Assembly (NCBI GenBank): GCA_001797845.1
Contig: MGQN01000037.1
Span: 30,451 to 35,747 of the forward strand
From: Deltaproteobacteria bacterium RBG_16_44_11
Lineage (GTDB): Bacteria > Desulfobacterota > Syntrophia > Syntrophales > Smithellaceae
Direction: 5' to 3'
DNA length: 5,297 nt
Shown here: positions 1 to 5,297 of the stretch, one piece after another
Numbering within the stretch: position 1 is the first letter of the stretch
How the letters are laid out: every line of letters starts with the position of its first letter
Made by a program: the position numbers and the translations under genes
The notes under the pieces: generated by a model
What the model was told of the DNA's origin: nothing
Databases searched by the model: none
Seen by the model: only the letters and a program-made list of their open reading frames with translations

Positions 1-872
1 TGTCTTGCGCACAGGCGATACTCCTGTGTGGCCATGTGCCGGTCTTCTGTGATGTTGATTTGAGAACGATGAATGTCCGACGCAAAGACATCGAACCGCA
101 CCTAACGAGTAAAACCGGCGCTATCATGGTGGTGCACTATGCTGGCCTTGCCGTTGAAATGGAACCGATAATTGCGATTGGCTTGCCCATAATCGAAGAT
201 GCTGCACATGCCGTTTGCTCTACCTATCGGGGGAAGCCCTGCGGGGCAATCGCTGAAGTGGGCATCTACAGTTTCGATGCTGTCAAGAATCTGACCGCCG
301 GTGAGGGTGGGGGCATCACTGCTAAAGACCCCGCATTGATCGAACGTGCTAAAGTGTTGCGCTATTGCGGTATTGGGAAATCCGGCTTTGATTCCGCAAT
401 ATCGGACGCAGGTAAAAAGGCCCGTTGGTGGGAGTACAACATCCAGGAGCCCTTTATCAAAATGCTACCGACAAATATCGCAGCTAGCATTGCCACTGTT
501 CAGCTTGAGCGATTAGACACTTTGCAAGCAAGGCGTAAAAAGATCTGGGAAACGTATCAGAGAGAGTTGGAGACGGTGGCAGCACTGTGCACGCCTGCTG
601 AAGCACCCCCGGGTGATGTGCATTCCTATTTCACTTATTGCATCCGCGTGCCAAGACGAAATGACTTGGCGCATTATCTGCTGGATCATAGTATCTATTC
701 GACGCTGCGCTACCACCCGCTGCATCTGAACCCTCTCTATCGCCAAACCGGCAAGTGCCTTCCTAACAGCGAGACGCTCAACGAAGATGCACTAAGCATC
801 CCCATACACCCCCGGCTTTCAGACCAGGAACTCGGCTTCATCCTTGATTGTATTAAGTCATTCTACGCGTGA
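1..872 (+). CDS. DegT/DnrJ/EryC1/StrS-family sugar aminotransferase, 5'-truncated by the window edge
   Basis: This is a PLP-dependent enzyme that would transfer an amino group to a nucleotide-linked keto-sugar in the cytoplasm. The reading frame is already open at base 3, so the GTG at 36 is internal and not the start. The visible part is 289 residues. Family members are usually about 370-400, so roughly 80-110 N-terminal residues are missing. Seen in sequence: an HYAG motif; EDAAH, whose Asp (codon 198-200) should contact the PLP pyridine nitrogen; SFDAVKN, whose Lys (codon 285-287) is the expected Schiff-base lysine; then AGEGGG. The C-terminal half has the family's YHPLHLNPLY and IPIHPRLSDQE stretches. 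The HYAGLAVEM and STYRG segments recall WecE-type enzymes, but substrate and regiochemistry (C3 or C4 amination) cannot be fixed. G+C is about 57% where counted, far above the next gene. Confidence 0.93.
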   Translation, partial: SCAQAILLCGHVPVFCDVDLRTMNVRRKDIEPHLTSKTGAIMVVHYAGLAVEMEPIIAIGLPIIEDAAHAVCSTYRGKPCGAIAEVGIYSFDAVKNLTAGEGGGITAKDPALIERAKVLRYCGIGKSGFDSAISDAGKKARWWEYNIQEPFIKMLPTNIAASIATVQLERLDTLQARRKKIWETYQRELETVAALCTPAEAPPGDVHSYFTYCIRVPRRNDLAHYLLDHSIYSTLRYHPLHLNPLYRQTGKCLPNSETLNEDALSIPIHPRLSDQELGFILDCIKSFYA

Positions 873-917
873 AGCAATGCAAATGCATGGGGTAAAAACA
901 CAATAGATTGCATAAAT

Positions 918-945
918 TTGCCTATCGCTTTCTCCCGGCTATGAT
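918..945 (+). promoter_or_regulatory. Candidate sigma-70-like promoter ahead of the family 2 glycosyltransferase
   Basis: A TTGCCT box at 918-923 matches the -35 consensus at 4 of 6 positions. It is followed after 16 bases by TATGAT at 940-945, which matches the -10 consensus at 5 of 6. Transcription would begin near 952, giving a leader of about 30 bases before the ATG at 982. It lies in the 109-base gap between two genes of very different composition, where a separate promoter is plausible. AT-rich DNA yields such matches by chance, so this is only a candidate. Confidence 0.35.
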
Positions 946-981
946 TGGTACACCTTTGAACAATAAATAGAGTGATTAACC

Positions 982-2082
982 ATGACTAACTTAAAAATTT
1001 CAATATTATGCATAACCTATAATCACGAAAAATTCATCAGACAATCACTTGAATCATTTATGATGCAAAAAACTGATTTTGATTTTGAGGTGATTGTTGG
1101 AGAGGATTGTTCTCCGGATACTACAAGAGAAATCATAAAAGAATTTGAACAAAAATATTCTCATACTATTAAGCCAATTTATCGGGATAAAAATATTGGT
1201 GTTATGAAAAATTTAATAGATATTTTATATCGTGCAAAAGGTAAATACATAGCTCTCTGTGAAGGTGATGATTATTGGACAGATTGTCTTAAGTTGCAAA
1301 AGCAAGTGGATTTCTTAGAGGCGCATGATGATTATGTGCTTTGTGCGGGTAAAAGTTTAAAACGCGACGGCAATGATTTTCATGATTTTTGGTCATCACA
1401 AACAGGGACCATAACCTTCAAAGATATAGCCCACAGTAATTTCATTGTGTCTAACACTGTAGTTTTTAGAAATATCTTCAGAAATAACGAATCATGTAAA
1501 ATGTCTAATTATTTGCAATGCGCACTAAACGGAGATATTTTTTTATCCCTTTTATTATTAATGAAAGGGAAAGGGTATATCTTGCCGGACTGTATTGGCG
1601 TGTATCGGATGCATGACGGTGGATTAATGAGTAAAAAGCCAGATAGAGAAAAATATTCACGCGCATTAAAAACAAGAAATATTATTATTGAGTATTTAAA
1701 AGATATTAAGGCGGATGATAGTTACATTAAAGATGTTGAACATGGCTATCTCTTAATGCTGGAAAGTTATTTAAATAACAATATGCTAACGGAAGAATTT
1801 ATGGAGATAGTTCCAAAGCATATTTTGAATAGGGCCATAAATAATTATCAACATCAAAATGAGCAGTTACGGTCAGCAGGCTCTGTTGAGGGTCTTATTG
1901 CTGAGCGTGATGCAGCTTTAGCAGCTCTGGCGACTATCAAGAGAAGTACTTCTTGGCAATTAACTGCACCAGTGCGCTTACTGGGGTGTCTCGTCAAAGG
2001 AGATTTCCACGCTTTAGGCAATGCATTAACGTATATCAAGAAACGTATGGGTAAAAATGTAATTAACAGGAATGAAAACTGA
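982..2082 (+). CDS. Family 2 glycosyltransferase (GT-A fold), AT-rich, with a C-terminal STSW-motif tail
   Basis: This 366-residue protein would transfer a sugar from a nucleotide donor to a growing glycan on the cytoplasmic side of the inner membrane. Residues 5-60 form the typical GT2 nucleotide-binding start (ISILCITYNHEKFI, then VIVGEDCSPDTT). EGDDYW at 94-99 holds the metal-binding acidic motif (D96, D97). YRMHDGG at 208-214 matches the late conserved motif of this subgroup. There are no transmembrane segments, so it is not a processive synthase type. Residues from about 292 form a helical stretch, STSWQLTAPVR (322-332) and a basic tail. Bases up to about 1860 are roughly 25-30% G+C with many ATA and AGA codons; after that G+C is about 48%. 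This points to transfer of the catalytic part from an AT-rich source. The start is supported by a weak AGAG at 969-972. Donor and acceptor are unknown. Confidence 0.92.
   Translation: MTNLKISILCITYNHEKFIRQSLESFMMQKTDFDFEVIVGEDCSPDTTREIIKEFEQKYSHTIKPIYRDKNIGVMKNLIDILYRAKGKYIALCEGDDYWTDCLKLQKQVDFLEAHDDYVLCAGKSLKRDGNDFHDFWSSQTGTITFKDIAHSNFIVSNTVVFRNIFRNNESCKMSNYLQCALNGDIFLSLLLLMKGKGYILPDCIGVYRMHDGGLMSKKPDREKYSRALKTRNIIIEYLKDIKADDSYIKDVEHGYLLMLESYLNNNMLTEEFMEIVPKHILNRAINNYQHQNEQLRSAGSVEGLIAERDAALAALATIKRSTSWQLTAPVRLLGCLVKGDFHALGNALTYIKKRMGKNVINRNEN
1855..2079 (+). other. C-terminal tail module of the glycosyltransferase: helical segment, STSW motif, basic tail
   Basis: This covers residues 292-366. 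An Ala/Glu/Arg-rich, probably helical segment (about 300-320) leads into STSWQLTAPVR (bases 1945-1977), followed by a basic, partly amphipathic tail. The stretch 1861-2040 is about 48% G+C by hand count, against about 27% for 1681-1860, so its start coincides with a sharp composition step. The same motif recurs near the visible end of the sulfotransferase at 5196-5228. No catalytic role is evident. A docking or membrane-association role is inference. Confidence 0.6.
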
Positions 2083-2191
2083 ATTTTATATGGCAGCAGA
2101 TTATTGCAACATGATAGGCTTTAGCGTCTCATTCAGTATCTGTGCTAAAAAAGATTTAATTACGTAGAGAGACCTGGTTTATTTTAGTCAA

Positions 2192-3208
2192 ATGAAAAAA
2201 AAGATATTAATCACCGGCGCCGCCGGATTTATCGGCTACCATCTGGCAAAGGCAATGGCGGAGCGCGGCGATAGGCTTATCGGCATTGACAACCTTAACG
2301 ATTACTACGACGTAAGTCTGAAGAAAGCGCGACTTGCCCAACTTGAACATTACGGAAACTTCACGTTCCGGAAGATCGACATGGCAGACCGCAAGGTGAT
2401 GGCCGACTTGTTTCATGAAGGCAAGTTCGAATTTGTTGTAAATCTTGCTGCCCAGACTGGCGTACGGTACTCGCTTAAGAACCCCTATTCCTATATTGAT
2501 AGCAATATCGTTGGTTTTACGAATATCCTTGAGGGTTGCAGGCACAACCATATCCAGCATCTCGTATTCGCATCCTCAAGCTCGATCTATGGGATGAATA
2601 CAAAAATACCATTTTCGGTCAGTCACAATGTAGACCACCCTGTGTCGCTTTATGCTGCTTCAAAGAAGGCAAACGAGCTAATGGCGCATACCTATGCCCA
2701 CCTTTACGGTCTGCCTTGTACCGGCATCAGGTTTTTCACTGTTTACGGACCATGGGGCCGCCCGGACATGGCTTATTTTTCCTTTACGAAATCAATCCTC
2801 GAGGGACTGCCCATTGACGTTTATAACTTCGGCAACATGAAACGCGACTTCACCTACATAGATGATATCGTCGATGGCGTGATCCGCGTTATGGAAAGAA
2901 TTCCGCAGCCGACCTCCGGCTGGGATATGGCAAATCCCAATCCGGGATCCAGCTATGCGCCGTACAAGTTATATAATATCGGCAACAACAATCCTGTTGA
3001 GCTAACGAAATTTATCGAAATACTGGAGGCGGAGCTGGGCAGGAAGGCCGAAAAGAACCTGCTTCCCATGCAAGCGGGAGATGTCCCGGTCACTTACGCC
3101 GATATCGATGATCTTGTCAGGGATGTGGGATTCAGACCGGTGACCACAATCGAAGAGGGTATAGAGAAGTTCGTGGCTTGGTACCGGTCGTATTATAAAG
3201 TTACATAA
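2192..3208 (+). CDS. UDP-glucuronate 4-epimerase (extended SDR family)
   Basis: This 338-residue protein should interconvert UDP-glucuronate and UDP-galacturonate with tightly bound NAD, supplying an acidic sugar donor. GAAGFIG at 9-15 is the Rossmann GxxGxxG loop. The IDNLNDYYDVSLK segment at 32-44 is characteristic of the UDP-glucuronate epimerase branch rather than ordinary GalE. The catalytic set is the serine run at 128-131 (S129 by register with GalE) plus Y154 and K158 in YAASK. FFTVYGPWGRPDMA at 181-194 and KRDFTYIDDIVDGV at 217-230 are also typical of this group. Length matches the family (about 330-340), so the gene looks intact. The ATG at 2192 gives the natural MKKKILITG start, although no good ribosome binding site precedes it (AGAGAGA at 2166-2172 is 19 bases away). 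UDP-xylose or UDP-glucose epimerisation is less likely. Related genes have been called capI or lpsL; no symbol is assigned here. Confidence 0.93.
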   Translation: MKKKILITGAAGFIGYHLAKAMAERGDRLIGIDNLNDYYDVSLKKARLAQLEHYGNFTFRKIDMADRKVMADLFHEGKFEFVVNLAAQTGVRYSLKNPYSYIDSNIVGFTNILEGCRHNHIQHLVFASSSSIYGMNTKIPFSVSHNVDHPVSLYAASKKANELMAHTYAHLYGLPCTGIRFFTVYGPWGRPDMAYFSFTKSILEGLPIDVYNFGNMKRDFTYIDDIVDGVIRVMERIPQPTSGWDMANPNPGSSYAPYKLYNIGNNNPVELTKFIEILEAELGRKAEKNLLPMQAGDVPVTYADIDDLVRDVGFRPVTTIEEGIEKFVAWYRSYYKVT

Positions 3209-3235
3209 CTAATAAGGATACTATTATTGAGGACC

Positions 3236-3243
3236 AGGGAGGG
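3236..3243 (+). promoter_or_regulatory. Strong purine-rich ribosome binding site for the gene at 3247
   Basis: AGGGAGGG contains GGAGG at 3238-3242, leaving four bases before the ATG. A second GAGGA lies at 3229-3233. The spacing is slightly short but the match is good. It supports the ATG at 3247 over the internal ATG at 3310. Confidence 0.6.
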
Positions 3244-3246
3244 ATA

Positions 3247-4218
3247 ATGCAGATACATGCTAAGACAGTAAATCGATCGGTTGACAGTGAAACTTTCGCA
3301 TTCCTCATCATGGCTGAAGCTGGAATCATTGCAGAACAAGCGACTCTGCTTTGTGAGAGTATTCGACGATTTGGAGGACGTTACGCAAATGCGGATATTG
3401 CTGTAATATCGCCGCGTCCCGACAAACGACCTTCGGCAAACATACTGCGCAAGCTGGAGGAGTTAAATGCAGCTTACATCCCACTGAACATTGTTTCACC
3501 ATGCCCGGAATATGGCTCAAGTTTCAGAGTGCTTGCCAGCGCTGAGTATGAGAGGATGAGCAATGCAGATACGCTCATTTGTTTAGATAGTGACTCTGTT
3601 TTTCTTGGCGAACCTGACCTGGCTCTGAAAGGCAACGATGCAGCAGTGCGGCCTGTCGATGTTAAAGGAATGTGTACAACAGGGGCATCGGATCCTTATG
3701 ATGCTTATTGGAAGAAACTATGCGATGTTTGTGAAACAGATTATGAAATGATTCCTTACGTAACAACCACTGTCGATAAACAACTGGTCAAAGCAAGTTA
3801 CAATGGAGGATTTGTTATTGTTCGTCGTAATCAAGAAGTCTTTCAACGCACGGCGAGTTATTTTCAGCGATCTGTAAAAGCCGGAATGCGTCCATATGCG
3901 GGACAAAATATCCGGGTACGTGCCGGCTATGGGTTGGTAAGTTATGAAGGAAGTGAATACTGGGGCAGTTCCCAAGCCTGCTTGTCGCTGGCCTTGTGGT
4001 GTTCCGGACTCTCGGTGCGGACATTATCTCCTACACTCAACTTTCCATTGCACTTCTATGAGCAGTTTCTTCCTGAAATTGAAAAGGGTATATTATCGAA
4101 TATCGTCCATGTTCATTACCACCATCTATTCTTTCCCACATCAGCCAATGCAATTATAGATGGTCATCCGGGATTTCCATCTGAGGGAGTTTCTTGGCTT
4201 CGGGAACGGTTGGGATGA
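3247..4218 (+). CDS. Putative glycosyltransferase-like protein (GT-A-type DxD), family not recognised
   Basis: I do not recognise this 323-residue protein by name. Residues 16-60 look like the start of a nucleotide-sugar-binding fold: a hydrophobic strand (TFAFLIMAEAG), a helix, then a second strand (ADIAVISPRP). DTLICLDSDSVFLGEP at 108-123 is a hydrophobic strand ending in a DxD-type motif (D114, D116), the metal and nucleotide-sugar site of GT-A enzymes. YNGGFVIVRR at 185-194 resembles the N-x-G region of GT8-like transferases. HVHYHH at 288-293 could supply a late metal-binding histidine as in GT8. No signal peptide or transmembrane segment is evident, so a cytoplasmic or peripheral location fits. 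It lies 38 bases after the epimerase and 26 before the sulfotransferase, suggesting one transcript. Using UDP-galacturonate from the epimerase is a guess. It lacks the STSW tail carried by the other two cluster enzymes. Confidence 0.72.
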   Translation: MQIHAKTVNRSVDSETFAFLIMAEAGIIAEQATLLCESIRRFGGRYANADIAVISPRPDKRPSANILRKLEELNAAYIPLNIVSPCPEYGSSFRVLASAEYERMSNADTLICLDSDSVFLGEPDLALKGNDAAVRPVDVKGMCTTGASDPYDAYWKKLCDVCETDYEMIPYVTTTVDKQLVKASYNGGFVIVRRNQEVFQRTASYFQRSVKAGMRPYAGQNIRVRAGYGLVSYEGSEYWGSSQACLSLALWCSGLSVRTLSPTLNFPLHFYEQFLPEIEKGILSNIVHVHYHHLFFPTSANAIIDGHPGFPSEGVSWLRERLG

Positions 4219-4230
4219 AGTCAGTTGTGT

Positions 4231-4235
4231 AAAGG
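4231..4235 (+). promoter_or_regulatory. Ribosome binding site deciding the sulfotransferase start
   Basis: AAAGG ends nine bases before the ATG at 4245. An earlier ATG at 4215 overlaps the preceding stop codon, but that frame closes after five codons, so 4245 is the start. Confidence 0.5.
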
Positions 4236-4244
4236 TCTTTCAAT

Positions 4245-5297
4245 ATGAATAAACAAAGAGTGTTTGTGGTTTTAGGTATGCACCGCAGTGGCACAAGTGT
4301 CATTGCGCGCGGGCTGCAAGTACTGGGCGTGGCGTTGGGCAACAATCTTATGCCGCCTATTGCCGACAACAACGAAAAAGGCTTCTGGGAAGATATTGAT
4401 ATAAGTACGTTTGATAATGAGATACTTCATGCCCTTGGCAGTGATTGGCACTATCTTGCCCCTATCCAGCCCGGCGATATCGAAGTTTTACGTAAGAAAA
4501 GCTACTTCCCTCGTGCGATTGAGTTGTTGCGCCGGAAAATTGGTGACGCACCTGTTTTTGGGTTTAAAGATCCGCGCGTGACAAAGTTATTTCCATTTTG
4601 GAAAGAAGTGTTTGACCAATGTGAATTAGATGTGAGCTATGTCCTGACTATTCGCCACCCCCTCAGCGTGGCCAAGTCTTTGGCTAGGCGAGATGGTTTT
4701 GATACAGAAAAAAGTTATCTTCTATGGCTGGGGCATGTCATTGTGAGTTTGTCAGGAACCGTTGGTGAAAAGTGTATTCTTGTTGATTACGATCATCTGA
4801 TGCAATCACCGGATTTTGAACTAAATAGGATTGCACAAAAGCTTGATTTGGAAATTGATCCGGCAGGGCTGCAAAACTACAAAGCTGCGTTTCTCGATGA
4901 AGAGCTGCGGCACACGGTTTACGATCTTAATGATTTATTGTCTGATGATGCCTGCCCTCCGCTTGTCCGTGAAATTTACTCCGAACTGTTGGAAGTGGCA
5001 TCGGATAAAAAAAAGATTGACGAGTTATCACTGCAGAAGAAAGTCGATATTTGGGCAGGCGAATTTGAACGTTTCAAATTATTTTTGCTACTGGCCGATA
5101 AGCTTTCTACACAGATAGCGGCTGCCAGACAAACCGTAATCAGACAAGATAGCCGGATAGCCAACTTAAACCTACAGATAGCCCAGATACACTCAAGCAC
5201 TTCATGGAAGATAACGCTTCCTTTTAGAGAGGTGCGGCGTTGGATAAATAACCCATTCTCCCAAGTAAAAAAATATTCGAAAGCTCTGTTGAAGTTG
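4245..5297 (+). CDS. PAPS-type sulfotransferase with C-terminal coiled coil and STSW tail, 3'-truncated by the window edge
   Basis: I translated 351 codons to the window edge without a stop. The protein would transfer sulfate from PAPS, probably to a polysaccharide or its lipid-linked precursor. VLGMHRSGTSVIARGL at 9-24 is the P-loop-like 5'-phosphosulfate-binding loop of bacterial sulfotransferases. GFKDPR at 106-111 and LTIRHPLSVAKSLARRDGF at 134-152 match the 3'-phosphate-binding region (R137 and S145 are likely contacts). The catalytic domain seems to end near residue 230. Residues about 285-316 form a likely coiled coil. STSWKITLPFR at 318-328 and a basic segment follow, matching the tail of the upstream glycosyltransferase. 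Sulfotransferases of this type are sometimes fused to glycosyltransferase domains, so the protein could continue well beyond the window. A phosphotransferase role is possible but less likely given RSGTS. G+C is near 45%. Confidence 0.88.
   Translation, partial: MNKQRVFVVLGMHRSGTSVIARGLQVLGVALGNNLMPPIADNNEKGFWEDIDISTFDNEILHALGSDWHYLAPIQPGDIEVLRKKSYFPRAIELLRRKIGDAPVFGFKDPRVTKLFPFWKEVFDQCELDVSYVLTIRHPLSVAKSLARRDGFDTEKSYLLWLGHVIVSLSGTVGEKCILVDYDHLMQSPDFELNRIAQKLDLEIDPAGLQNYKAAFLDEELRHTVYDLNDLLSDDACPPLVREIYSELLEVASDKKKIDELSLQKKVDIWAGEFERFKLFLLLADKLSTQIAAARQTVIRQDSRIANLNLQIAQIHSSTSWKITLPFREVRRWINNPFSQVKKYSKALLKL
5097..5297 (+). other. C-terminal tail or linker of the sulfotransferase: coiled coil, STSW motif, basic segment
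   Basis: Residues 285-351. A heptad-like run with regularly spaced Ile/Leu (about 285-316) leads into STSWKITLPFR (bases 5196-5228) and a Lys/Arg/Trp-rich segment. The motif matches that at 1945-1977 at seven of eleven residues, with an Ile/Leu swap at another. The codons differ widely, so this is protein-level similarity rather than a recent DNA duplication. Whether it is a C-terminal tail or a linker to another domain cannot be seen here. Confidence 0.6.

Noticed and set aside
873..981. JUMPstart/ops-type antitermination element, as seen ahead of many polysaccharide clusters
   Set aside because: No GGCGGTAG-like core is present in this gap or elsewhere that I could see in the intergenic DNA.
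2120..2149. Inverted repeat TTTAGC / GCTAAA after the glycosyltransferase as a possible terminator
   Set aside because: The stem is only six AT-rich pairs with an 18-base loop, and no T run follows on the + strand.
2083..2191. Both larger intergenic gaps (873-981 and 2083-2191) are exactly 109 bases, hinting at a repeated element
   Set aside because: The two sequences show no similarity on inspection, so the equal length is taken as coincidence.
2083..2191. Separate promoter for the epimerase (TTCAGT 2132-2137, TTTAAT 2155-2160)
   Set aside because: Both boxes match the consensus poorly and the region is AT-rich, so chance is a sufficient explanation.
2536..2817. A 93-codon frame inside the epimerase gene on the same strand
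   Set aside because: It lies wholly within a clearly conserved coding sequence in another frame and has no recognisable protein features.
4215..4232. ATG overlapping the stop codon of the preceding gene (ATGA), suggesting translational coupling
   Set aside because: That frame reads only five codons (M K S V V) before TAA. The real start is the ATG at 4245 with AAAGG upstream.
4976..5200. Reverse-strand open frame inside the sulfotransferase gene
   Set aside because: It is the antisense of a conserved coding sequence, and its translation shows no domain or start signal.

Overview
The window looks like an internal piece of a bacterial surface-polysaccharide (O-antigen, capsule or exopolysaccharide) gene cluster. 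All five genes lie on the + strand. Base composition is very uneven: hand counts of 60-base rows give about 43-58% G+C in most genes but about 23-30% in most of the second gene. That patchwork is typical of such clusters in Gammaproteobacteria, but the species cannot be named from this sequence.

Layout: bases 1-872 hold the 3' part of a PLP-dependent DegT/DnrJ/EryC1/StrS-type sugar aminotransferase. After a 109-base gap with one plausible sigma-70-like promoter comes an AT-rich family 2 glycosyltransferase (982-2082). After a second 109-base gap comes a UDP-glucuronate 4-epimerase (2192-3208). It is followed closely by a putative GT-A-fold glycosyltransferase of a family I do not recognise (3247-4218). 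Last is a PAPS-type sulfotransferase that runs off the right edge (4245-5297, 351 codons with no stop). Gaps of 38 and 26 bases suggest the last three genes are co-transcribed.

How they fit together (inference): the aminotransferase would make a nucleotide-linked amino sugar and the epimerase would make UDP-galacturonate from UDP-glucuronate. One clear and one probable glycosyltransferase would build the repeat unit, and the sulfotransferase would sulfate it. The product would be an acidic, possibly amino-sugar-containing and sulfated glycan.

The observation most worth following is a shared C-terminal element. The family 2 glycosyltransferase and the sulfotransferase have unrelated catalytic domains. 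Both carry a helical stretch, then the motif S-T-S-W-x-[L/I]-T-x-P-x-R, then a basic tail. In the glycosyltransferase, G+C jumps from about 27% to about 48% near base 1860, where this element begins, which suggests a modular tail fused to a swapped-in catalytic domain. No mobile element, CRISPR array, RNA gene or convincing terminator was seen.
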